From DAIMZI01 sp036734025 (GTDB lineage Bacteria > Pseudomonadota > Alphaproteobacteria > Rhizobiales > Rhodomicrobiaceae), in NCBI GenBank assembly GCA_036734025.1, contig DAIMZI010000007.1, positions 1 to 64,000 of the forward strand: a DNA stretch of 64,000 nucleotides, written 5' to 3'. The position numbers and the translations under genes are program-made. The notes beneath the pieces were generated by a model that was not told where the DNA came from, searched no databases, and saw nothing but the letters and a program-made list of their open reading frames with translations. Below are positions 45,067 to 54,542 of the stretch, in pieces. The first letter of the stretch is position 1. Each line of letters starts with the position of its first letter.

Positions 45067-45753
45067 TTATCCTGCGATTTGCTCAGACAGATCCGACAAT
45101 GATTTAATGACAGCTAACGGCCTTGCGGGCAAGCGCTCCAAACCCTGGCCAAAGCGATCGAGATGAAAGACCGCAAAGCCGAAATGGGCCGCGCCGGCCA
45201 CGTCCCACGCATTTGCCGACACGAAGCCGATCTGGCTGGCTGGAACGCCAAACGCATTGACCGCAAGCTGATAGGCAGGCGCGGCGGGCTTGTAGATCCC
45301 CGCGGCCTCGATGGAGAGAATGTGGTCGAGCAGCGGCGCAAGCCCTGATGACTGCGTGGCCGCGCTCAGCATGTCGGGGGAGCCGTTGGAAAGTATCGCG
45401 GTTGCCATGCCGCGCTCGCGCAGGGCCGACAGAAGCGGCGCGGCATCGCCATAGGCGTCGAGATGAAGATAAAGCTCTAGCAGGCGTTTGCGCAGCGCCT
45501 CATCGCCGATGCCGTGCGCGCTGAGCGCATAATCGAGCGCATCCTTCGTCACCTGCCAGAAATCGGCATGGGCGCCCATCAGGCTGCGCAACCATGTGTA
45601 TTGAAGCTGCTTCTGCCGCCAAAGTTCGGAAATGGCGGCTGCCTCGGGACCGATTTCTGCTGCCAGCCGGGTCATGGGCGCATGGACGTTAAACAGCGTC
45701 CCATAGGCATCGAAGGCTATGGCGCTGGGCAGGGGGCTGGCAGGATTGGTCAT
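45067..45753 (-). CDS. Haloacid dehalogenase, type II (L-2-haloacid)
   Basis: The 228-residue HAD-superfamily hydrolase has nucleophile Asp15 in AFDAYGTLFN, and motif II ILSNGSP. The lysine lies in IYKPAAPAYQLA, and motif IV is VSANAWDVAGAAHFGF. The Tyr/Trp phrase QLQYTWLRSLMG is characteristic of L-2-haloacid dehalogenases, which make 2-hydroxy acids with inversion. It lies just upstream of the TRAP genes on the same strand. Confidence 0.9.
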   Translation of the reverse strand: MTNPASPLPSAIAFDAYGTLFNVHAPMTRLAAEIGPEAAAISELWRQKQLQYTWLRSLMGAHADFWQVTKDALDYALSAHGIGDEALRKRLLELYLHLDAYGDAAPLLSALRERGMATAILSNGSPDMLSAATQSSGLAPLLDHILSIEAAGIYKPAAPAYQLAVNAFGVPASQIGFVSANAWDVAGAAHFGFAVFHLDRFGQGLERLPARPLAVIKSLSDLSEQIAG

Positions 45754-45822
45754 TGCGGACCCATGTGATTGTTTGCGGGCACAGCACAGTAGAGGCCGGA
45801 CGCTGACACGCCGGGCATGATG

Positions 45823-46881
45823 TCAGAAAGGCGGCGCCGGGCCAAGGGATGCGGCAAACAGCACGAGGCCCAGTCCCAGCACGAGCAGCGCCCCGGCATA
45901 GGATGCGCCTGTCTCGATGCGCTGCGTCCATTTTCCGCCCCGGCCAAGGCGCAGCGCGAGCTTGCGCGAGGAGACCGCGAGCACGGCAAACAGCGAGACC
46001 GTTAGCGCCGTGCCCAGCGCCATCGCGAATGTCGCCGCCACGCCTGCCCATATCATGCTCTGCGTCAATGCGAAGATCAGCACCAAAATCGCGCCCGTGC
46101 ACGGCCGGATGCCGACGGCCAATATCGTTGCCACCGCGCCGCGCAGCGACCACGCCTGCGCCAGATCGGCGACAGCGGGCATGTGAGAGTGGCCGCAACC
46201 GGAATGGCCGCACGACGTGTCGCTATGCGCCGACGCCGCGCCGGCATGATGGGCCCGACGTGAGGCGCGCCAGGACCTGCGCAGCGCCGCGCCAAGCATG
46301 ACCGCCCCGATGATGGCGACGAGCGCATAGCTCAAGGTTTCCAGTTGTCCGACTGCCTCGCGGATGCGCAGGCCCGCGACATTGAGGGCAATGGCCAGCA
46401 CGCCGACCAGCGTGAGTGCCGACAACGCCTGCACCATGGCGGCGGCGAACGAGATGATGATGCCGCGGCGCACCGTTCTGGCGCTGGCCAGCACGTAAGA
46501 CGATATGACGGCCTTGCCATGGCCCGGGCCAACGGCATGAAGGATGCCGTAGACGAAGCTGACGGCGATCAGGGAGAAGGCTGCCAGAAAGCCCTGTTCC
46601 TGGCGCAGCCTGCGCACGCCCTGGGACAGTTGCCGGTGCAATTCATGCTGGGTGGTCTGCACCCAGGTCCAGAAGCGTGACTGGAGGCCGGCGGGCTGTG
46701 ATCGCTCAGGGCCAGGGGCGGGCGCAGATGATGGCGGTGCCGTGCCAAAAGGGCTGGACGGCGCGGCGGTCTGTGCTGTCTGCACAGGCGTGTCGGCCAG
46801 CAGGGTACCGGGCGCGCCGATGGCTGCAAGGCCAGCCAATGCCAGCGCCATGATGAGTGCAATTTGGCGCCAATAAGACAT
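45823..46881 (-). CDS. Nickel/cobalt transporter, NicO/RcnA family
   Basis: This membrane protein of about 352 residues exports or imports Ni/Co. Key motifs are HAVGPGHGKAVISSYVLA (metal site), a His-rich loop around GAASAHSDTSCGHSGCGHSH, and VGIRPCTGAILVLIF. Six or more helices are visible. The ATG at 46881 (MSYWRQIALIMALA) begins a signal-like segment; an upstream ATG at 46947 is also open. It follows the DUF1007 gene, the usual partner of this transporter family. Confidence 0.85.
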   Translation of the reverse strand: MSYWRQIALIMALALAGLAAIGAPGTLLADTPVQTAQTAAPSSPFGTAPPSSAPAPGPERSQPAGLQSRFWTWVQTTQHELHRQLSQGVRRLRQEQGFLAAFSLIAVSFVYGILHAVGPGHGKAVISSYVLASARTVRRGIIISFAAAMVQALSALTLVGVLAIALNVAGLRIREAVGQLETLSYALVAIIGAVMLGAALRRSWRASRRAHHAGAASAHSDTSCGHSGCGHSHMPAVADLAQAWSLRGAVATILAVGIRPCTGAILVLIFALTQSMIWAGVAATFAMALGTALTVSLFAVLAVSSRKLALRLGRGGKWTQRIETGASYAGALLVLGLGLVLFAASLGPAPPF

Positions 46882-46968
46882 GCGATCGGTGGATCCTGCG
46901 ATCATGGGCGGTGAATGTCCCCGCGACGGCGCGGACACCGGTTTCATTTCATTTCAGGCGGCAGCCCG

Positions 46969-47664
46969 TCAACCCGTTGAACAATCAAGCGCGACCTTCT
47001 GGGCAAATTGCGACCCCCAGTCCTGATTGGGGTCGAGCGCATCGAAGAACGCTTCACTGAGGCTTTGCTCCGACCAGGTCGTTGACGGTGCCGGCGTGAT
47101 GCGGCTGGTGCAGCCCGCAGGAGCGCTTGCGCTAAGCTGGACCGGTTCCGATTGCGCCAAGTCAAAGGCGACGAAGTAGGTCGGATCATAGACCGAGAAA
47201 TTGAAGCTGCCGGTCTTGTCTTCTGGTAATGGGCTGGCAAGCGGCAAGGTGAAATGCAGCACCAGAAGCCCATCCTCATAGACAAGGTGATAATCGACCG
47301 GGTCTTCACGCCTCAAAGCTTCATCGCCTGAGCGGGCAAAGGTAAAATAGTCGTATTCACTCAGACTTTCGATATTCACCTTGGCCAGCGGCGCCAGTTC
47401 TTCAGGTGAATAGACGCCATCCTGGTTGACGTCGAGCCCTTGCACCGCGAAAGCGGTATAGACTTCATCAAACGTCCATGTGTGGCGAAAGCCCGTGATC
47501 CGGCGGTTCTCGTCGAACTGCACCTCGGTATTGACCATCACCCAGACATGCGGATGCGCCAGAACAGGCAATGGCGTAAAAAAGCCTGCGGCCAAACCAA
47601 GACCGAACGCGGCGCAAGCCAGCATGTCGCGCGCAGATTGAAACATTGCAAATGTGATCCTCAA
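46969..47664 (-). CDS. DUF1007-family periplasmic protein
   Basis: The 231-residue predicted exported protein has a signal-like N-terminus (MRITFAMFQSARDMLACAAF). It carries the family phrases HPHVWVMVNTEVQFDE, FRHTWTFDEVYTAFAV and the calcium-loop-like DVNQDGVYSPEEL. In many proteobacteria DUF1007 genes sit directly beside NicO transporters, as here, which suggests a periplasmic metal-handling role. The gene lies upstream of, and co-directional with, the transporter. Confidence 0.88.
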   Translation of the reverse strand: MRITFAMFQSARDMLACAAFGLGLAAGFFTPLPVLAHPHVWVMVNTEVQFDENRRITGFRHTWTFDEVYTAFAVQGLDVNQDGVYSPEELAPLAKVNIESLSEYDYFTFARSGDEALRREDPVDYHLVYEDGLLVLHFTLPLASPLPEDKTGSFNFSVYDPTYFVAFDLAQSEPVQLSASAPAGCTSRITPAPSTTWSEQSLSEAFFDALDPNQDWGSQFAQKVALDCSTG

Positions 47665-47850
47665 TTCGAACTTCGACCTGATTATTCGAAGCTAGGCGAG
47701 GAATTTGGTCAATTTTTGCTAGCCTCGTCAAATCCCGCAACATGCCGCATGCCGCGCACGGGTTGGGCGAATGAAAAAGGGTGGCGTCGATAAGCGCCAC
47801 CCCTGCCCGTGTCTGCGAGACGAGTTTTCCAGCCTTCGGCCGGAGCACGA

Positions 47851-48438
47851 TCAGCCCCTGAAGCGCTGCCAGGTGACGATCACGCGCGCACCGACACGCA
47901 CGCGGTTGTACAGATCGACGACGTCGCGGTTATGCATGCGAATGCATCCACGCGAGACTTCCTGGCCGATCTGGCTCGGTGCGTCCGTGCCATGGATGCG
48001 GTACAGAGTGCTGCCAAGATACAGCGCGCGCACGCCAAGCGGATTGCGCGGATGGCCGCCCGGCACATGGGCTGGGAGGCGCGGATTTTCCCGGCGCATG
48101 GATGGCGTCGGCGTCCAGCCCGGATTGACCCGCTTCTGGCTGACATAGCTGGTGCCCGACCAGCGGGCGCTGCCACGCGGCACGGCGATCGGATAGCTCA
48201 GGGCGCGGCCCTTGCCGAGTATGTAATAAAGCCGGCGATCGCCGAAACTGACGACGATGCTTCCGGTTGCGTAACGCTTGGGAAAGCTGACGGTGTGAAC
48301 GCCTGTAGCGCCGCTGGTGAAGCTGCGGAAGAAGCCGTCGAAAAAGTCCTGTGCGGTGGCCTTCGGGGCATTGAAGCCCGATGCCAGGACCATGGCCGCA
48401 AAGGCGCAGGTAATGATTGAAAGTCCCCGGTAGGTCAT
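47851..48438 (-). CDS. L,D-transpeptidase (YkuD domain)
   Basis: The 195-residue exported enzyme cross-links peptidoglycan or attaches proteins to it. A signal peptide (MTYRGLSIITCAFAAMVLAS) is followed by the catalytic domain with YRIHGTDAPSQIG and SRGCIRMHNRDVVDLY, the HGT...S.GCIRM signature with catalytic Cys. GGAGA lies 6-9 bases before the ATG at 48438. It closes with VIVTWQRF. Confidence 0.92.
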   Translation of the reverse strand: MTYRGLSIITCAFAAMVLASGFNAPKATAQDFFDGFFRSFTSGATGVHTVSFPKRYATGSIVVSFGDRRLYYILGKGRALSYPIAVPRGSARWSGTSYVSQKRVNPGWTPTPSMRRENPRLPAHVPGGHPRNPLGVRALYLGSTLYRIHGTDAPSQIGQEVSRGCIRMHNRDVVDLYNRVRVGARVIVTWQRFRG

Positions 48439-48849
48439 GATGTATCTCCAAATCCCCAGATTGGCTGCCAAGCCCTTTTGAAACCCTGGTCAAGGGCATG
48501 ATGTGCAACGCGAGCGCCGCGATGAAATGAGATGACGCCGGCTTGCGCTGGCGCCGCGTGATGTGAAATCAACTCTGCTGGTGGTTCGAAACCCGCTCCG
48601 AACCGCCCGCCGGCACCGCCGCATGAGCGCAAGGCGGCAACGCTGGCGGTACCCACACATCAGGTTTTACGGCGCACTGGTTCACATTTCCTAAAGAGCG
48701 CCTCAGGAAGGCACATTCGCGGTGCGAATAATGATGGAAATTCAAGGGGGCGTAACCGGCGCGCGGAACCTGTGGCCGAGACCGCCGCAACCGAGCATCC
48801 TTCAAGCATGCTGCGAGCATCCTTCAAGCATGCTGAATGACTACCGGTC
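48439..48849. other. Gap upstream of the L,D-transpeptidase, with tandem repeat
   Basis: No gene was recognised. A 22-base unit is repeated perfectly in tandem at 48792-48813 and 48814-48835, each with the palindrome AGCATGCT at its end. It lies just beyond the end of the dedA gene and may act as a terminator-like or recombination-prone element. Confidence 0.5.
48792..48835 (+). repeat. Two 22-bp tandem repeats
   Basis: The unit begins CGAGCATCC and ends GCATGCTG, and the copies are identical and adjacent. Palindromic AGCATGCT in each copy allows cruciform or hairpin pairing. Only two copies occur. Confidence 0.8.
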
Positions 48850-49527
48850 TCAGCTTATCTTGTGGCGCGCGCGCCGGTGGCGCCAGTACAGGCCGAGCCC
48901 GGTGATGAGCGCGATGGCGAAAGGCATCGCCAGGATGAGAAGCGCATATTCCTGAACCAGACCGGGCAGTCCGGTGATGCGCTGGCCAAGAAAATGGGCC
49001 CCGCCGCCCCAGGCAAGCGCCCACAGTGCAGTGCCGAAAATATTGGCGAAGGAAAAGCTTAGCCATTGCATGCCCGCCGCGCCGGCCGCAACGCCCTTCA
49101 ACTGGCGCAAGAAGGGCAGGAACTGTGCGACGATGACAAGCCAGACGCCATTGCCGCGGATGCGCTCCTCGGTGCGCTTGAGTATTTCGGGCGTCAGATA
49201 GATGCGGTGGCCATAGCGCTGAAGCGCCGGGCGTCCGCCATACCGGCCGATGCCAAAGCCGATGAAGCCGCCGAGCGCGCCGCCGAGCCAGCCCGCCAGG
49301 ATCACGTTCCAGACCCATACGGCATCAGATGTCGATAGCAGCGCCGCGATGACGATCAGCGATTCCGACGGCGTCGGGCCGCCGATCGTCTCCAGAAGGA
49401 CGCTGGCGAAGACTGTGATGATGCCATATCGGGCGAGGAATGGCTCGATGACGGTCAGGTCGGCGGAAAATGGCAAAGTGTTACCTCGATCTTGTCTCAT
49501 CGCTCGTGCATACGGCGTGGACGGCAT
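48850..49527 (-). CDS. DedA-family membrane protein (VTT domain)
   Basis: The 225-residue inner-membrane protein has the DedA pattern. It includes an N-terminal IEPFLARYGIITVFASVLLE, the phrase GPTPSESLIVIAALL, LGGFIGFGIGRYGG, and LPFLRQLKGVAAGAAGMQW in which the RQLKG.xAG motif is conserved. DedA proteins help flip or recycle lipid carriers such as C55-P. The start may be 27 bases further in (MRQDRGN). It is divergent from the ATP sulfurylase gene. Confidence 0.88.
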   Translation of the reverse strand: MPSTPYARAMRQDRGNTLPFSADLTVIEPFLARYGIITVFASVLLETIGGPTPSESLIVIAALLSTSDAVWVWNVILAGWLGGALGGFIGFGIGRYGGRPALQRYGHRIYLTPEILKRTEERIRGNGVWLVIVAQFLPFLRQLKGVAAGAAGMQWLSFSFANIFGTALWALAWGGGAHFLGQRITGLPGLVQEYALLILAMPFAIALITGLGLYWRHRRARHKIS

Positions 49528-49656
49528 GGTTATCGACCGGGCCTCGCACCCTGCATGACGCCCAACATGTTTATATATTGGGCGAGCGCCCGCAATCTGC
49601 TATTTGGCGCTTGACGGGCAAAGATTTAGTGGCGGCAAATCCGCGACAACAAAACG

Positions 49657-51408
49657 ATGGTAAACGACAATATGCAAAATTTCTCCGACGGCTTCGGTCT
49701 GGCCAATCCAGATCAGAGCCAGCAGATGCCTGAACTTTTCGCGTCTGCCAGCCAGGCCGCGGGTCTCAGGGACGAGGCCGGCCAGCTTGCCGAGTGGAGC
49801 CTGACGCAGCGCCAGATCTGTGATCTCGAACTGCTGATGAACCGCGGCTTTGCGCCGCTCGACGGTTTCCTGAGCGAGGCCGATTACAACGGCGTGCTCG
49901 ACAATATGCGCCTGGAAAGCGGCGCGCTGTGGCCGATGCCGGTGACGCTCGATGTGAGCGCCGCATTTGCAGAACGCGCCACACCCGGCACGCGCATCGC
50001 CCTGCGCGATCAGGAAGGCGTCCTGCTGGCGCTGATGGAGGTGACATCCTCATGGCGGCCCGACAAGACGCGCGAGGCGCGCGCGGTGTACGGCACAACC
50101 GATCTGGCCCACCCCGGCGTGCGCTATCTGTTCGACAGTGCGGGCGAGGTCTATCTCGGCGGGCGGGTGATCGGCATCCAGCCGCCGGTGCATTATGATT
50201 TTCGCCATCTGCGTCATTCGCCGGCGGAGCTGAAGCAGCTTTTCGCCAAATGGGGCTGGCGGCGCATCGTCGCGTTCCAGACACGCAACCCCTTGCACCG
50301 CGCGCATCAGGAACTGACCATGCTTGCCGCCAGGCAGGCCGAGGCCAATCTGCTGCTGCACCCGGTCGTCGGCATGACCAAGCCGGGCGATGTCGATCAT
50401 TTCACCCGCGTGCGCTGTTACGAGGCGGTGCTTGGCGAATATCCCGAGCAGACCACGGCCTTGAGCCTCATCAACCTTGCCATGCGCATGGGTGGCCCGC
50501 GCGAAGCCTTGTGGCACGCGATCATCCGCAAGAACCACGGCTGCACCCATTTCATCGTCGGCCGCGATCATGCCGGGCCGGGCAACGACAGCCACGGCGA
50601 ACCGTTCTACTCGCCTTATGCCGCGCAGGAGATCGTGTCGGCGCACGAGGCGGAAATTGGGCTGGAACTGGTGCCGTTCAAGCATGTGGTCTATGTGCAG
50701 GAGCGCGCGCAATACATGCCAGTCGATCAGGTGCCTGAAGGCGACACCGTGCTCGACATTTCCGGAACCGAGTTGCGCCGCCGCCTGCGCGAGGGGCTGG
50801 AAATTCCGGCATGGTTCTCGTTTCCTGGCGTCGTGAGCGAGCTTCGCCGCACCCATCCGCCGCGCCACAGGCAGGGCTTCACCGTGTTCTTCACCGGTCT
50901 TTCCGGCGCCGGCAAATCGACCATCGCCAATGCGCTCATGGTCAAGCTCATGGAGATGGGGGGCCGGCCGGTGACGCTGCTCGATGGTGACGTGGTGCGC
51001 AAGAACCTCAGCCAGGAGCTTGGGTTTTCCAAGGAGCACCGCGACATCAACATCCTGCGCATCGGCTATGTCGCATCGGAAATCACAAAGAATGGCGGCA
51101 TCGCGATCTGCGCCCCGATCGCACCTTATGCGGCAACGCGGCGCAAGGTGCGCGATCTGATCGAGCCGCTCGGCGGGTTCCTCGAAGTCCATGTCGCCAC
51201 GCCGCTTGATGAATGCGAACAGCGCGACCGCAAGGGCCTCTACAAGCTGGCGCGCGCCGGCAAGATCACGGGCTTCACCGGCATCGACGATCCCTATGAG
51301 GTGCCTGAAGCACCCGAGGCCGTGATCGATACGCTCAAGCTGCAACCCGATGAAGCGGCGCACGAGCTGATCCTGAAACTGGAAGCCATGGGCCTGATCC
51401 GCGATTGA
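49657..51408 (+). CDS. Bifunctional sulfate adenylyltransferase / adenylylsulfate kinase
   Basis: The 583-residue fusion makes APS from sulfate and ATP and then phosphorylates it to PAPS. The ATP-sulfurylase half (about 30-390) has FQTRNPLHRAHQEL (about 208), GRDHAGPG and the TSGT-like ISGTELRRRL. The kinase half (about 405-583) begins with Walker A GLSGAGKSTIA and continues with LDGDVVRKNLSQELGFSKE. This is the Sat/CysC type of alphaproteobacteria rather than CysDN. PAPS could serve assimilation or sulfotransfer. The ATG at 49657 lacks a clear ribosome site. Confidence 0.94.
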   Translation: MVNDNMQNFSDGFGLANPDQSQQMPELFASASQAAGLRDEAGQLAEWSLTQRQICDLELLMNRGFAPLDGFLSEADYNGVLDNMRLESGALWPMPVTLDVSAAFAERATPGTRIALRDQEGVLLALMEVTSSWRPDKTREARAVYGTTDLAHPGVRYLFDSAGEVYLGGRVIGIQPPVHYDFRHLRHSPAELKQLFAKWGWRRIVAFQTRNPLHRAHQELTMLAARQAEANLLLHPVVGMTKPGDVDHFTRVRCYEAVLGEYPEQTTALSLINLAMRMGGPREALWHAIIRKNHGCTHFIVGRDHAGPGNDSHGEPFYSPYAAQEIVSAHEAEIGLELVPFKHVVYVQERAQYMPVDQVPEGDTVLDISGTELRRRLREGLEIPAWFSFPGVVSELRRTHPPRHRQGFTVFFTGLSGAGKSTIANALMVKLMEMGGRPVTLLDGDVVRKNLSQELGFSKEHRDINILRIGYVASEITKNGGIAICAPIAPYAATRRKVRDLIEPLGGFLEVHVATPLDECEQRDRKGLYKLARAGKITGFTGIDDPYEVPEAPEAVIDTLKLQPDEAAHELILKLEAMGLIRD

Positions 51409-51531
51409 CCGGCTCTTGGCCAAAAGTCTGCCCCCGTCCCGCCGCGGATTGATATATCACGGAAAGCGGGACGGGAACGGCGCCTTGCATCCTGAAGGCT
51501 GCGGGGGCCAGCGGGGCACAGGAGGGCAAGG

Positions 51532-52605
51532 ATGGGCGAACGCATCTATATCCGGCCGGTGGGGATCATCTACGGACGCGTCGCGCGCGAGGCTGTGGAG
51601 GCCGGTTCGGCCCTGCCGCTGGCGGGCGGTCCTGCGGCCTTCGATGCGGCCGAACTGATCGAGGGCCGGCCCGGCAATGCACGGAGGATTTTTGCCCGCG
51701 CGGCCACGCTGCGCGCGCTTGATGAGCCGGCCATCGGCGCCGCGCTTGACATGATCAGCGCCCCGCGCCCGGCAGTCGCCGGCCTCAGCATGGACAGGGT
51801 CCGCCTGATGGGCGTGGTCAATGTCACCCCCGACAGCTTCTCCGATGGCGGCGATTTCGCCGCGCCCGAAGCCGCCATCGCACATGCCCGTTCGCTGGCA
51901 GCAGGTGGCTCCGATCTGCTCGATATCGGCGGCGAGTCCACCCGTCCGGGGTCAGACGCGGTATCGCTGGAGGACGAGCGCGCGCGCGTGATGCCGGTCA
52001 TCGAGGCGCTGAATGGCCTCGCCACGCCGATCTCGCTCGACACGCGCAAGGCCGCCTTGATGGCCGAGGGCGCGAGCGCCGGCGTGAAGCTGCTCAATGA
52101 TGTGTCGGCGCTAACATTCGATCCCGAGAGCCTGAGCGTGGCGGCCGGAACGGGGCTGCCGGTGGTGCTGATGCATGCCAAAGGCGATCCAAAGACCATG
52201 CAGGACAATCCGCATTATGATGATGTGCTGCTCGAAGTGTTCGATTTTCTGGCAAGCCGCATCGCTGCGGCGATCGAGGCGGGCATACCCCGCAGCCGGC
52301 TTGTCGCCGATCCCGGCATCGGTTTTGGCAAGACGCTTGAGCACAATCTGGAACTGCTTCACGGCCTGAGCATCTTTCACGGGCTTGGGGTGCCGCTGCT
52401 GGTGGGAGCGTCGCGCAAGCGCTTCATCGGCGCGCTGACGGGGGAGAGTGATACGAAGGCGCGCCTTCCCGGCAGCATTGCGGCGGCGCTGATAGCGGCG
52501 GGGCAGGGCGCGCAGATCCTGCGCGTGCACGATGTCGCCGAGACGCGTCAGGCGCTTGCCGTGTGGCGTGCGGCCAGCGTCATGGCGGTCCCCGAGCCGG
52601 CGTGA
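51532..52605 (+). CDS. folP: Dihydropteroate synthase
   Basis: FolP joins p-aminobenzoate to the pterin pyrophosphate in folate synthesis. The 357-residue protein has LMGVVNVTPDSFSDGGDF (about 93) and LLDIGGESTRPGSDAV, the loops that bind pterin pyrophosphate. VLMHAKGDPKTMQ and LVGASRKRFIGAL follow. About 85 N-terminal residues before these are a poorly conserved extension that is common in alphaproteobacterial FolP. GGAGG precedes the ATG at 51532. It is followed by glmM. Confidence 0.94.
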   Translation: MGERIYIRPVGIIYGRVAREAVEAGSALPLAGGPAAFDAAELIEGRPGNARRIFARAATLRALDEPAIGAALDMISAPRPAVAGLSMDRVRLMGVVNVTPDSFSDGGDFAAPEAAIAHARSLAAGGSDLLDIGGESTRPGSDAVSLEDERARVMPVIEALNGLATPISLDTRKAALMAEGASAGVKLLNDVSALTFDPESLSVAAGTGLPVVLMHAKGDPKTMQDNPHYDDVLLEVFDFLASRIAAAIEAGIPRSRLVADPGIGFGKTLEHNLELLHGLSIFHGLGVPLLVGASRKRFIGALTGESDTKARLPGSIAAALIAAGQGAQILRVHDVAETRQALAVWRAASVMAVPEPA

Positions 52606-52749
52606 GGACATGCCGCTGTTTCGAAACCAAATGTGTTGTTTGCCGCCGCCAAACGTCCAAATTCCTGCTAATGTGCCATGCAATGTGAGTGTGTGCCAGA
52701 TTGGCGCATGCATCCGCTCTCACAACGCAAACTGAGGCGATACCGCATC

Positions 52750-54096
52750 ATGTCACGCAGATATTTCGGCACCGACGGCATTCGCGGCCGGGCCAATGCC
52801 GCGCCCATGACCGCCGACATCGCGCTCAAGGTCGGCATGGCCGCCGGGCATATGTTCACCAATGGCGAGCATCGCCACCGCGTGGTGATCGGCAAGGATA
52901 CGCGGCTGTCGGGCTACATGATCGAATCGGCGCTGGTCGCCGGGTTCACCTCCGTCGGCATGGATGTGTTCCTGCTCGGGCCGATTCCGACGCCTGCGGT
53001 CGCCATGCTGACGCGCTCGCTGCGCGCCGATCTGGGGGTGATGATCTCGGCCTCGCACAATGCCTTTGTCGACAACGGGATCAAGCTTTTCGGCCCCGAC
53101 GGTCACAAGCTTTCCGATGAGACCGAGATCGAGATCGAGGCGCTGATCGACGCGGGCGGTGTGGACCTGCTGGCGACACCGGAGCGCATGGGCCGCGCCA
53201 AGCGCATCGATGCGGTCCATGACCGCTATATCGAATTCGCCAAACGTACGCTCGACCGGCAGATGAGCTTTTCCGGCCTCAAGGTCGTCATCGACGCGGC
53301 CAACGGCGCGGCCTACAAGGCGGCGCCGCTGGCTTTATGGGAACTCGGCGCGGAGGTCATCCCCATCGCGGTTCAGCCCAACGGCTTCAACATCAACGAT
53401 CAATGCGGCTCCACCCATCCCGAAGCGCTGTGCATGATGGTGCAGCGGCACAATGCCGATATCGGCATTGCGCTCGATGGCGATGCCGACCGCGTGCTGA
53501 TAGCCGATGAGCGCGGCACTCTCGTCAATGGCGACCAGATACTGGCGCTGATCGCGGAGACATGGCGCGATGCCGGGCGGCTGCGCGGTGATCGTGTGGT
53601 GGCGACCGTGATGTCCAATCTCGGGCTGGAGCGCCATCTGGCCGGGCTCGGCCTGAGCCTTGAGCGCACGCAGGTCGGCGACCGCTATGTGGTGGAACAG
53701 ATGCGCAAGCTTGACTGCAATGTGGGCGGCGAACAATCGGGCCATATCATTCTGTCGGACTACAGCACGACTGGTGACGGGCTGGTGACGGCGCTTCAGG
53801 TGTTGGCGGTGGTCGTCGAAAAAGGCTCGCCGGTGAGCGAGGTCTGCAACCGTTTCGAGCGGGTGCCGCAATTTCTGGAAAATGTCCGCTATGAAGGGTT
53901 TCTGCCGCTCGATGATGACCGGGTGCAGCGCGTGATCGAGGGAAGCCGGCTGAAGCTGGGCAATGCCGGGCGCCTTCTGATCCGGCCCTCGGGAACCGAA
54001 AAGGTCATTCGGGTGATGGGCGAGGGCGATGATGCGAGCCTCGTCCAGGCGGCCATTGGCGAGGTGGTCGAGGCGCTGCGCGAGGTCTCGGCCTGA
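52750..54096 (+). CDS. glmM: Phosphoglucosamine mutase
   Basis: GlmM interconverts glucosamine 6- and 1-phosphate for cell-wall UDP-GlcNAc. The 448-residue protein begins MSRRYFGTDGIRGRAN, which fixes the start at 52750, and has the phosphoserine loop ISASHNAFVDNGIKLFG (Ser102). The metal loop DGDADR (about 239) and the C-terminal RPSGTEKVIRVM complete the signature. The folP-glmM order is usual in Rhizobiales. Confidence 0.96.
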   Translation: MSRRYFGTDGIRGRANAAPMTADIALKVGMAAGHMFTNGEHRHRVVIGKDTRLSGYMIESALVAGFTSVGMDVFLLGPIPTPAVAMLTRSLRADLGVMISASHNAFVDNGIKLFGPDGHKLSDETEIEIEALIDAGGVDLLATPERMGRAKRIDAVHDRYIEFAKRTLDRQMSFSGLKVVIDAANGAAYKAAPLALWELGAEVIPIAVQPNGFNINDQCGSTHPEALCMMVQRHNADIGIALDGDADRVLIADERGTLVNGDQILALIAETWRDAGRLRGDRVVATVMSNLGLERHLAGLGLSLERTQVGDRYVVEQMRKLDCNVGGEQSGHIILSDYSTTGDGLVTALQVLAVVVEKGSPVSEVCNRFERVPQFLENVRYEGFLPLDDDRVQRVIEGSRLKLGNAGRLLIRPSGTEKVIRVMGEGDDASLVQAAIGEVVEALREVSA

Positions 54097-54542
54097 CGTG
54101 TCGGCCAAGGCGGCTGTGCCCCTTCTGGTGGGCCGACAGATCTCCAGCAAATGCCTGAATGCGCGTGATCGCAGTGTCGTTCTCAAGGCCCCGAATGCCA
54201 TGAGCCTGTGTAATCGCGGCCACAATCTCACACTGGCCAAATTTTTCTAAAATCAAGCTGCAATCATCCAGTTTAATCATGACAGGGCAGGACCTTGTGG
54301 CTATGCTGCGCGCCACGTTGTGATGGAATACTTGCCCGCACAGTTTTGTCGTACTGGTTCAAGCGGATAACGGGCTTTGTGCGGTATGGATGGTCAGCGC
54401 CGAAGAGGCGGCCATCAGGTGCCGGTCGGGGTGGGCCGGAAGCGGGTGTTAGTGAGATGGGTGGTGGCGTTCAGTGGCGTTCGGTAAGGCGCACGGGGAT
54501 CGTCTCCAGGAAGTTAGGCATCGACAAAAAACAGAGAGTGAT
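54097..54542. other. Gap between glmM and the bactofilin gene
   Basis: No gene with recognisable domains or clear codon structure lies here. The AGAGAG ribosome site of the bactofilin gene is at the right end. Confidence 0.4.

Noticed and set aside
50050..51423. 457-codon open frame antisense to the ATP sulfurylase/APS kinase
   Set aside because: Mirror of the bifunctional enzyme.
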